Source: an uncultured Candidatus Udaeobacter sp. (GTDB taxonomy: Bacteria; Verrucomicrobiota; Verrucomicrobiia; Chthoniobacterales; UBA10450). Taken from it: a stretch of 6,812 nt of DNA. The DNA is taken from contig CATPAV010000042.1 in assembly GCA_955652245.1 (NCBI GenBank), forward strand, positions 1-6,812, read 5' to 3'. The notes under the pieces were generated by a model, which saw only the letters and a list, made by a program, of their open reading frames with translations, made no database searches and was not told the origin of the DNA. The position numbers and the translations under genes were made by a program. Of this stretch, positions 1-5,223 are shown piece by piece (the first letter of the stretch is position 1; each line of letters begins with the position of its first letter).

Positions 1-189
1 ACCTTTAACAATGTCGTCCCAGGAAACTTCCTTGCCGTCTTTTTCGGCGACTCGTTTGTAATTAACCGGGCTCAGATCAGTCCGCCGCAGCAAGCGAAAT
101 CTGAGTTCTTCTTTTCGCGTCGCCGGATAAAGAGCGATGGGAATGTTAACCAGGCCCAAGCTGATGCTGCCCTTCCAGATCGCGCCCAT
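1..189 (-). CDS. ku: Ku protein, N-terminal part (non-homologous end joining), cut by the left edge
   Basis: Bacterial Ku forms a homodimeric ring that binds broken DNA ends and recruits the ligase LigD for non-homologous end joining. Only the first 63 codons are here. They begin MGAIWKGSISLGLVNIPIAL and continue with LYPAT, an RFRLL stretch and a VNYKRVAEKDGKEV segment, which match the start of the Ku beta-barrel domain (family form RAIWKGAISFGLVNIPVKLY, then YKRVCEKDGKEV). The start is ATG at 189. An AGGAG (209-213) lies upstream but 19 nt away, too far for normal spacing, so the ribosome site is unclear. The gene lies 108 bp beyond ispH on the same strand, with a cruciform repeat in between. 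Identity is strong from the N-terminal signature; the core and C-terminal tail are outside the window, and no LigD gene is visible. Confidence 0.92.
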   Translation of the reverse strand, partial: MGAIWKGSISLGLVNIPIALYPATRKEELRFRLLRRTDLSPVNYKRVAEKDGKEVSWDDIVKG

Positions 190-215
190 ACTAGAAGGTA
201 TTTCGCGTCTCCTGA

Positions 216-288
216 CTGTAGCGGCGGTCTGTGACCGCCGGATTCCCATGGTAAAATCGATTCCGGCGCTCATGGAGCGCCGCTACAG
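216..288. repeat. 73-bp cruciform repeat element with two hairpins and terminal inverted repeats
   Basis: The ends are a perfect 11-bp inverted repeat: CTGTAGCGGCG at 216-226 and CGCCGCTACAG at 278-288. Each half also folds on its own. Bases 222-229 pair with 233-240 (CGGCGGTC, loop TGT), and 264-271 pair with 275-282 (CGGCGCTC, loop ATG), both perfect 8-bp stems with 3-nt loops. A central AT-richer stretch (about 241-262) joins them. This two-hairpin, closed-end layout is typical of REP/BIME-like or small miniature-transposon elements. It fills the gap between the ispH stop (298) and the Ku start (189), so in RNA it could end or stabilise the ispH message. No second copy exists in this window; that it is a dispersed family is inference. 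Confidence 0.85.
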
Positions 289-297
289 ATGTCGATC

Positions 298-1536
298 CTA
301 TGCCGCGAGTTCGAGTTGCTCTCGCGGGATCCCGCGCAATTCAAAGAGCCGGATCAATGTTTCTTCGATCAAGTTATTCGGACAGGATGCTCCAGCCGTG
401 ATGCCGATGACAGCGGGACCAGCCGGCAGCCAATTACCGGCAATCACTTCACGCTTTTCGTGCAAATCGTAGTGTTTGATCTCGTCGCGAGAAACAAGCC
501 GCGAGGCGTTGAGGACAAAGTAAGTCGGTAGCTTTTCTTCGCCCATCTCGGCAAGATGCGATGTGTTCGAGCTGTTGTAACCGCCGACCACGAGTAATAG
601 ATCCATTTTCACATTGAGCAACTCGCGCAGCGCATCCTGGCGCTCCTGTGTGGCGCCGCAGATCGTATCGAAGAACCGAAAGTTTTTTGCCGCAAGCTCG
701 GGTCCGTCTCGATCGACAATGGCCTGTCGAACCCTCCGCTGCACTTCCTCGGTTTCGCCCCGCAGCATGGTCGTCTGGTTTGCGACGCCGACAGTTTGCA
801 GATGGACGTCCGGATCGAAGCCGGGCGAATGCGCGCCCTCGAACTTATTGAGGAAAGCCTGCTTGTCGCCACCGTGCCGGATGTATTCGCAAACGTAATC
901 GGTGTCGGCGAGCGTCAGGACGACGAGATAATGTCCCTTGCCATCGCCCAGCGCGCGCGAACTGGTTGCCTTGGTCTCTTCATGTTCGGCCTTGCCATGA
1001 ATGATGGAAGTAGCCGATTCGCTCGCGTATTTACGGACACGCTTCCAGACGCTCATCACGTCGCCGCAAGTGGTATCGACAATCTGGCAGCCACGTTCCT
1101 TGATTTGCTGCTGGATCGACAATTCCGTTCCGAACGCCGGCACAATGACCACGTCTTCCGGACCGAGATCGGAAATATCGGCCTGCTTGTTTTGCCCCGT
1201 GAGGTTCCTTATGCCTAACGAGGCGATTTGGTGATTGACCTCAGGATTATGAATGATCTCGCCGACAATAAAAAGCCGGCGGTCCTTGAAAACTTTGCGC
1301 GCGGCATAGGCGAGATCGATCGCGCGCTCGACTCCGTAACAGAAGCCAAATTGTTTCGCCAGGCGCACGGTCGTGTCGCCCACTGAAATGATGCCGCCTG
1401 CACGACGCACTTTTTCGACAATGTCGCTGCGGTAATGCGATTCCACCTGTTCCTGCACCGCGGCCATGACATCCGGGGTGCGCAAATTAACTTTCTCGCG
1501 CGCTGTCGTACCGCTGGAAATAAGATTCGTGCTCAC
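298..1536 (-). CDS. ispH: 4-hydroxy-3-methylbut-2-enyl diphosphate reductase (IspH/LytB), long form
   Basis: IspH is the last enzyme of the MEP pathway. It reductively dehydroxylates HMBPP to IPP and DMAPP with a [4Fe-4S] cluster in the cytoplasm. The 412-residue reading carries the three cluster cysteines: C66 in FGFCYGVERA, C157 in VDTTCGDV and C293 in DTICGATQERQ. Also visible are H96 (EIIHNPEVN), the HGKAEHEET block with H185 and the proton-relay E187, the VANQTTM threonines near 255-256, NSSNTSHL (321-328) and GASCPNN with S384. E. coli IspH is about 316 residues; the extra N-terminal ~50 residues and the HGK..HEET form resemble the long plant/cyanobacterial type. The longest start is GTG at 1536, without a clear Shine-Dalgarno; ATG at codon 24 (1467) is an alternative that keeps all motifs. 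It follows the L,D-transpeptidase gene by 29 bp on the same strand, so co-transcription is likely. Confidence 0.95.
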   Translation of the reverse strand: MSTNLISSGTTAREKVNLRTPDVMAAVQEQVESHYRSDIVEKVRRAGGIISVGDTTVRLAKQFGFCYGVERAIDLAYAARKVFKDRRLFIVGEIIHNPEVNHQIASLGIRNLTGQNKQADISDLGPEDVVIVPAFGTELSIQQQIKERGCQIVDTTCGDVMSVWKRVRKYASESATSIIHGKAEHEETKATSSRALGDGKGHYLVVLTLADTDYVCEYIRHGGDKQAFLNKFEGAHSPGFDPDVHLQTVGVANQTTMLRGETEEVQRRVRQAIVDRDGPELAAKNFRFFDTICGATQERQDALRELLNVKMDLLLVVGGYNSSNTSHLAEMGEEKLPTYFVLNASRLVSRDEIKHYDLHEKREVIAGNWLPAGPAVIGITAGASCPNNLIEETLIRLFELRGIPREQLELAA

Positions 1537-1544
1537 AAAATTAT

Positions 1545-1559
1545 GCGGCGATTTGCCGC
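1545..1559 (-). terminator. Small hairpin followed by an A/T-rich tract between the transpeptidase gene and ispH
   Basis: On the minus strand GCGGC, a 5-nt loop and GCCGC form a perfect 5-bp stem, directly followed by ATAATTTT and then the GTG proposed to start ispH. It resembles a weak intrinsic terminator or attenuator for the preceding gene. The stem is short and only four T's follow, so partial readthrough or no function at all is equally possible. The same ATAAT could instead be part of a -10 box for a shorter ispH starting at codon 24. Confidence 0.25.
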
Positions 1560-1565
1560 GCCCGT

Positions 1566-2237
1566 TTATTCGAGCAAAGATCCGCTCGGTTTTTGGAACG
1601 CACCCGAAGTCACCATAAGACTCGCTGGCGGATCAGGCGCTCTGGAATCATCCACGCGCTGCACTTTCGAGCCGAGAGTCGCATCTTCCGGCTGGGATGT
1701 GGCGATGTTCACCGGCGTGCCAATTTTCACCAGCGCAAAAAATTTCGGGGCGGCTTCTCCGTGCAATCGGATACAGCCGTGTGTGCGCGGATAGGGATGG
1801 ACAAAACCTTGATGAAAACCGTAGCCGGGCGCAAATTCACACCAGAATCCCATCGGATAGCCCACATAATGGCCCGGTACATTCGCACCCGCATCCGCGG
1901 GAACAACGCGGCTGCCTTGGACTCGGAAGCCGTACGAGCCGGAGCGTTTCTCCTCCTGCTTCGAGTAAATCGTGAAACTGCCGCGCGGCGTTGGCTTCGC
2001 CGGGATGCCAACCGAACAGGCGACCGCAATCAGACAACGGTCGCCTTCCATCACGTAGATATTCTGTTTCGCGAGCGAAACTTTCACACGCACAGCCGAC
2101 GGATCGTGCGGACGATAAGCTGTCACATGATAAGGGCCGCCACCGGCGACCCGCCCTGTCGTGCAACCGGTGAGGAGCAAGAGCGAACCCGCAGCAGCCA
2201 GTAAAATGAATCGGAAAACATGTCGCATACGTTGCAT
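1566..2237 (-). CDS. L,D-transpeptidase (YkuD domain) lipoprotein
   Basis: L,D-transpeptidases cross-link peptidoglycan stems (3-3 bonds) or attach proteins to the wall through an active-site cysteine. With the ATG start at 2237 the protein has 223 residues. An arginine-bearing n-region (QRMRH), a hydrophobic run and the lipobox LLTGC give lipidation at Cys25. The YkuD domain covers roughly residues 50-180: VKVSLAKQNIYVM at its start, TPRGSFTIYSK, GFHQGF with a conserved His, and the catalytic block THGCIRLHG with nucleophile Cys155. The last ~35 residues are Pro/Ser-rich and outside the domain. The frame extends 11 codons upstream to a TTG at 2270, but the ATG places the signal peptide properly; neither start has a good Shine-Dalgarno. 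Exact role (cross-linking, protein anchoring or, rarely, wall-modifying) cannot be told. The 237 bp upstream (2238-2474) hold no credible gene. Confidence 0.92.
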   Translation of the reverse strand: MQRMRHVFRFILLAAAGSLLLLTGCTTGRVAGGGPYHVTAYRPHDPSAVRVKVSLAKQNIYVMEGDRCLIAVACSVGIPAKPTPRGSFTIYSKQEEKRSGSYGFRVQGSRVVPADAGANVPGHYVGYPMGFWCEFAPGYGFHQGFVHPYPRTHGCIRLHGEAAPKFFALVKIGTPVNIATSQPEDATLGSKVQRVDDSRAPDPPASLMVTSGAFQKPSGSLLE

Positions 2238-2474
2238 ACTGGAGAAGCGTGAGGGCGCTTTGTCAACCAATAGACCATTGTGACAAAGAAGTTGCCATCG
2301 GCTACATCATCACAGTTCTACAGATCGTTCACGGCCATTTTGGCACAGATTTGGTCAGTTCGACTTCGGCGCTCACTTTCTGGAGTTGCGTTGCTGCTCT
2401 TTGCAGGCTCGGGTCATCCCTCCAAGGCTCCAAGCGAAGCGTGCCGGCCACGATTACCGATCGCGACTACTTAT

Positions 2475-3461
2475 TCAAGACACCTGGTCTCGTTGAAGCA
2501 TCTCGTCGAATCGTCGCATAACGTGCGCGTAAAAGGGATAAGGCCGCTCGGCATTTGCCGGGCGATAGCGCCAATGTTTGTACATCCAAAGCCAGGGCGC
2601 AGGATTTTTCCTGATCACAGGTTCGAAGCGGTTCCAGCAGGCCTGCGCCACTTGCTGATGATTCATCTCCGGCCGGACCTCAAGTTTCTCGTGCAAAATC
2701 ACGCGCCAACGGCCGTTTGGTAAAGGCTCACTGTGCACGGGAATGATGGGCGAGCCTGTGCGCTCCCGCAGCCAGGCGTGAGCGAACGGGACGCACGTTT
2801 TTAACCCGAAACATTCAATCACAACCGCGGGCATCGAGGGAGGCAAAGTCAGGTCGATCAAAATCGCGACGCGGCCGTTTCGCCTCAACGCTTTGTAAAG
2901 CCGCACGATTCCGCCTTCGCGGTGAGCCATCCAATGTCCCGAGGTCGCGCGCAGATTGTCGAAGATTGAATCCAGGAGCCGGTTCTTGAATTCCTGAGCA
3001 AGAATGTAACTGGGATAGCCGCGAAAACCCATTCCGATACTCACCCATTCAAAATTCCCGTAATGAAGACATGCAAAAATGCAGCTGCGTCTTTCGCCAA
3101 TGTCCCGCTCAAAGCGCTCGAGATTTTCTATCTCGATGTAGCGGGAGAAATTTTCCCGTGTCAGGCGTGGACTCCAGAGAAGATCGAGCATTGTCCGCGC
3201 AAAATGTTGAGACGATTGGCAGGCGACTTTTCGCCGCTCATGGATCGACATTTGATTGCCAAACGCGACCTCGAGATTGCTCAGTGCGACTTTGTATCCA
3301 TGCCGATCAAAGATCGACATGAGCGCTCCCAGCGTTTGGGCGAGACGGAAGCAGGCTTTGCGAGAGAGCAGCGGCACAAGCTTCACTGCGAGCCAAAGTC
3401 CGAGCCATTCAAGCCTGTACCGGACTCGTTTCCATCGGGAATGCATCCCCACTGTAACCAC
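2475..3461 (-). CDS. LpxL/HtrB-family lipid A biosynthesis acyltransferase
   Basis: This family transfers a secondary acyl chain from acyl-ACP to Kdo-lipid A precursors at the inner membrane. The 328-residue protein has a basic N-terminus followed by a hydrophobic anchor (about 18-34). The catalytic HX4E motif is HYGNFE, with H133 and E138. Further family blocks are REGG at 181-184 followed by RLYKALRRNGRVAILID, the FGLKTCVPFAHAW region (218-230), SPIIPVHSEPLPNGRW and the C-terminal NPAPWLWMYKHWRYRP, matching the PEQW-type ending of LpxL/LpxM. Length fits the family (about 300-330). The longest start is GTG at 3461; ATG at 3446 (codon 6) is a close alternative, and neither has a clean Shine-Dalgarno. 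It lies 41 bp after the small lipoprotein gene, suggesting co-transcription. Its presence implies LPS or a related lipid; substrate (LpxL-, LpxM- or other glycolipid-type) is not resolvable. Confidence 0.92.
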   Translation of the reverse strand: MVTVGMHSRWKRVRYRLEWLGLWLAVKLVPLLSRKACFRLAQTLGALMSIFDRHGYKVALSNLEVAFGNQMSIHERRKVACQSSQHFARTMLDLLWSPRLTRENFSRYIEIENLERFERDIGERRSCIFACLHYGNFEWVSIGMGFRGYPSYILAQEFKNRLLDSIFDNLRATSGHWMAHREGGIVRLYKALRRNGRVAILIDLTLPPSMPAVVIECFGLKTCVPFAHAWLRERTGSPIIPVHSEPLPNGRWRVILHEKLEVRPEMNHQQVAQACWNRFEPVIRKNPAPWLWMYKHWRYRPANAERPYPFYAHVMRRFDEMLQRDQVS

Positions 3462-3502
3462 GGCTCTCGGCGGAAGGCGAGATTCTGAATATGCGCTGCG
3501 AA

Positions 3503-3691
3503 TTATTGCTCCTGGCCGGGATTAGTTACCGGAGGAAGACTCTTCCGAAAATCAGCCTGCTGCCGCTCAGCTTCCCGTTGGCGATCCAATTCCCGCGTCT
3601 GCTCCTCGGGACTCGGTCTTGAGCTTGCGCAGCCGGATAAAAACGCGGCGACCCCGCAGGAGAGAAGCACAAGGATTCCGGCCTTTTTCAT
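3503..3691 (-). CDS. Small 62-residue lipoprotein of unknown function
   Basis: I do not recognise a named family. The protein starts MKKAGILVLL, has a hydrophobic signal region and a clear lipobox FLSGC, so Cys21 should be lipidated and the mature protein is 42 residues. Positions 22-28 are Ser/Pro-rich; 29-50 are dense in Glu, Arg and Gln (EEQTRELDRQREAERQQ), which could form a short amphipathic or coiled-coil helix; the tail is Pro/Asn/Gln-rich. It ends in Gln rather than Lys, so it is not an obvious wall-anchored Lpp analogue despite the transpeptidase nearby. Start is ATG at 3691 with only a weak GGG upstream. It sits 41 bp before the acyltransferase gene on the same strand. The signal peptide makes a real gene likely; function is open, perhaps in envelope structure. 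Confidence 0.75.
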   Translation of the reverse strand: MKKAGILVLLSCGVAAFLSGCASSRPSPEEQTRELDRQREAERQQADFRKSLPPVTNPGQEQ

Positions 3692-3720
3692 AGAACCCGT
3701 TAAACATATTCAGCTCAGCC

Positions 3721-3742
3721 GATCCGGCAATCGTTCCGGATC
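3721..3742. repeat. Inverted repeat between the CNB-DUF1003 gene and the small lipoprotein gene
   Basis: GATCCGG (3721-3727) and CCGGATC (3736-3742) form a perfect 7-bp stem with an 8-nt loop, in the 91-bp gap downstream of the CNB-DUF1003 stop. No T-run follows on the minus strand, so it is not a standard intrinsic terminator. It may be an RNA-processing or stabilising hairpin, a protein-binding palindrome, or chance. Confidence 0.35.
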
Positions 3743-3782
3743 CATTTCAAGACCATTCCGTCATTTCGATCGCGCCGGCCCC

Positions 3783-4610
3783 TTATTCATGCCGCTTTTC
3801 CGCCACTGCTCGCAGAGAATCGCGATCAAGAATCTTTAATCGTTGAAGAATATCCTGCAGCGCCAGCTCGTTTTTCAAATTCACCTGGTAATCAAGATCG
3901 GAGCGAAGCCGGTCCTTATGGCTCTGCCGGTTTTGCGACATCATGATGATGGGCGCTTGGAGTCCGCAAATAATTCCGAGGACGAGATTCAAGAACACGT
4001 AGGGGTAGGGATCGAAACCTTTGTCGAAGAGCAGCCATGTGTTTAGCAACATCCACGAAAGGAACAATCCGATCTCGAATATGATGAATTTCCAGCTGCC
4101 GCCGAATTCGGCGATTTTATCCGCAGCCCGGTCAGCCATCGTTAGTTGGGCGGCTTCTTCTTCATTGACGTTGCGGGTGGTGCTATGGCGCAAAAGCTCG
4201 TCCGTGTGTCGCAAGCGGTTCGCAAGCGCAGTCAGCATTTCAAGCGCGACATTGGGATTGCCCCCCATAATAAAAGAAAGAAAATGCTCGCGCGAAAGAA
4301 CAGCCAGCCGGGCGTACTCAGCGACGACGGCGTTGGCCGATCGTCGCTGCCCATCGAGCAATGCCATTTCGCCAAAGAAATCACCACGGCCCAGCTCCGT
4401 CAGCGTTACCTCGTGCCCATCCGTCGCCTGGACGTAGATGCGCACTTTTCCGCGCTCGATTAAATACATCGCGCCACCGGCGTCGCCGGCGCGGAACAAG
4501 ACCTTCTGCGCTTCGCAGTCCAGCGTCTCAAGCAATTCGCACAACTGTTTGGCCGCGTCGTCATCGAGCGATTCAAACAGTGGTACTTCCCGAAGGGTGT
4601 CGATGGTCAT
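3783..4610 (-). CDS. Cyclic-nucleotide-binding domain fused to a DUF1003 membrane protein
   Basis: The 275-residue protein has two parts. Residues about 8-130 form a CRP-type cyclic-nucleotide-binding domain, with VPLFESLDDD at the start, the glycine turn IERGKVRIY and a phosphate-binding cassette FFGEMALLDGQRRSANAVV including G80, E81, R90, S91 and A92. These are the residues needed to hold a cyclic nucleotide phosphate, so ligand binding is plausible. Residues about 160-250 match DUF1003: ADKIAEFGGSWKFI, a first membrane segment (~174-194), FDPYPYVFLNLVL, a second segment (~203-224) and the conserved QAPIIMMSQNRQ...KDRL...DYQVNLK block. No helix-turn-helix is present, so it is not a transcription factor. 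A likely picture is an inner-membrane protein gated or modulated by a cytoplasmic nucleotide sensor; the biochemical role of DUF1003 is unknown to me. Start is ATG at 4610, without a Shine-Dalgarno. It is the first gene of the minus-strand block. Confidence 0.9.
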   Translation of the reverse strand: MTIDTLREVPLFESLDDDAAKQLCELLETLDCEAQKVLFRAGDAGGAMYLIERGKVRIYVQATDGHEVTLTELGRGDFFGEMALLDGQRRSANAVVAEYARLAVLSREHFLSFIMGGNPNVALEMLTALANRLRHTDELLRHSTTRNVNEEEAAQLTMADRAADKIAEFGGSWKFIIFEIGLFLSWMLLNTWLLFDKGFDPYPYVFLNLVLGIICGLQAPIIMMSQNRQSHKDRLRSDLDYQVNLKNELALQDILQRLKILDRDSLRAVAEKRHE

Positions 4611-4820
4611 CGGATAAAAACCGATCGGACGCTAATCGGAATAGCAATGTGCACAAAATTAGAAAGGCGCATGGTCATTCCCCAAGAGTAGCGGAAAAGA
4701 CCGCTTCGGAGAAGCGCCAATTATACTGAGCTGACAGGTAAATTTTTGCATAGCTTTTGCCGGTCCGGCCTGGTATTTCTGCGAGCCATCTTCGAACTGC
4801 AGGATTCAAAAGGAGGAAAT
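4611..4820. promoter_or_regulatory. Divergent intergenic region, expected to hold promoters for both gene blocks
   Basis: These 210 bp separate the CNB-DUF1003 gene (leftward) from the glsB-type gene (rightward), so outward promoters must lie here or within the neighbouring genes. Towards the right, TTATACT near 4720-4727 and an AT-rich stretch (4740-4760) are weak -10 candidates. Towards the left, TTGCTATTCC (minus strand, about 4638-4647) resembles an extended -10. None has a convincing -35 at 16-18 nt. CCGATCGG (4621-4628) and GTGCAC are small palindromes. No ORF or RNA is evident. Confidence 0.4.
4811..4816 (+). promoter_or_regulatory. Canonical Shine-Dalgarno AGGAGG of the glsB-type gene
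   Basis: AGGAGG lies 4 nt before the ATG at 4821 and forms part of AAAAGGAGGAAAT. It fixes that ATG as the start rather than ones further upstream in the same frame (such as 4746). It is the only full-consensus ribosome site I see in the window. Confidence 0.9.
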
Positions 4821-5084
4821 ATGCTTCATCTCATTTGGTATATCATCGTTGGTTTAATCGCCGGTTTCGTTGCCAAATCGCTCATGCATACGCATCTGAC
4901 ACTTCTGTGGACGATCGTGCTTGGCATTGTCGGCTCAATTATTGGCGGCGCCGTCACTCATCTATTTTTACCGCCAAGTGGAGGGGGCCGGTTCCATCCT
5001 GCGGGATTAATTGTTTCCATGCTTGGAGCCATTCTGGTTTTATATCTTTGGCACAAATTCAGGCTGCAAGTACCCAGAGGGTAA
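4821..5084 (+). CDS. GlsB/YeaQ/YmgE-family (transglycosylase-associated) small membrane protein
   Basis: The protein is 87 residues, usual for this family of small inner-membrane proteins, many of which are induced by general stress. Their biochemical role is not established; the name transglycosylase-associated is historical. It starts MLHLIWYIIVGLIAGFVAKS, with a first membrane segment (3-20) carrying the glycine-rich GLIAG turn. A second segment (27-50) contains the family's GIVGSIIGG glycine pattern, then a short PPSGGGRFHP loop, a third segment (61-78) and a basic tail. The ATG at 4821 is chosen because AGGAGG precedes it at good spacing. The gene is divergent from the CNB-DUF1003 gene and 139 bp upstream of the phosphatase-GlyA frame. 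A strong ribosome site suggests it is made in quantity when transcribed. Family assignment is confident; the exact physiological function is not. Confidence 0.9.
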   Translation: MLHLIWYIIVGLIAGFVAKSLMHTHLTLLWTIVLGIVGSIIGGAVTHLFLPPSGGGRFHPAGLIVSMLGAILVLYLWHKFRLQVPRG

Positions 5085-5165
5085 GGTTTCCTTCGACTGA
5101 TTTCAGACGAGGAGCGCAGAGTTGTATGAAATCGTGACGCTGGAGCTGCTTCCACATTCGGCAAA

Positions 5166-5193
5166 TTGACTTGGTCACGTTCGATCCTAGGTT
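5166..5193 (+). promoter_or_regulatory. Possible promoter for the phosphatase-GlyA frame
   Basis: TTGACT (5166-5171) matches five of six bases of a sigma-70 -35 box. At 16 nt it is followed by TAGGTT (5188-5193), which matches only three of six -10 bases. A small GC-rich hairpin (GCCC/GGGC, 5202-5205 with 5210-5213) lies between it and the GTG start. Weak; listed because the 139-bp gap makes a separate promoter reasonable. Confidence 0.2.
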
Positions 5194-5223
5194 GGAATCG
5201 CGCCCGTTCGGGCGGCGCGTGCT

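Noticed and set aside
137..472. 111-codon plus-strand frame at the left end
   Set aside because: It runs across the Ku start, the cruciform repeat and the ispH C-terminus, all better explained on the minus strand.
1593..2204. 203-codon plus-strand frame opposite the L,D-transpeptidase gene
   Set aside because: The opposite strand has a lipobox and a THGCIRLHG active site; the plus-strand translation is Arg/His-rich with no domain features.
2280..2723. 147-codon plus-strand frame spanning the 2271-2474 gap and the end of the acyltransferase gene
   Set aside because: About half overlaps the conserved C-terminus of the acyltransferase in antisense, there is no Shine-Dalgarno, and the composition is not protein-like.
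3503..3691. Small lipoprotein as a Braun-lipoprotein (Lpp) analogue anchored by the nearby transpeptidase
   Set aside because: It lacks the C-terminal lysine used for attachment and ends in Gln, and its helix is too short for the Lpp trimer repeat pattern.
3721..3742. Intrinsic terminator after the CNB-DUF1003 gene
   Set aside because: The 7-bp stem is perfect but no T-run follows on the transcribed strand; kept only as an inverted repeat.
5202..5213. GC hairpin just before the phosphatase GTG as a riboswitch or ribosome-site sequestering element
   Set aside because: Only a 4-bp GCCC/GGGC stem is clear and there is no Shine-Dalgarno to hide; nothing resembling a known riboswitch core is visible in the 139-bp leader.
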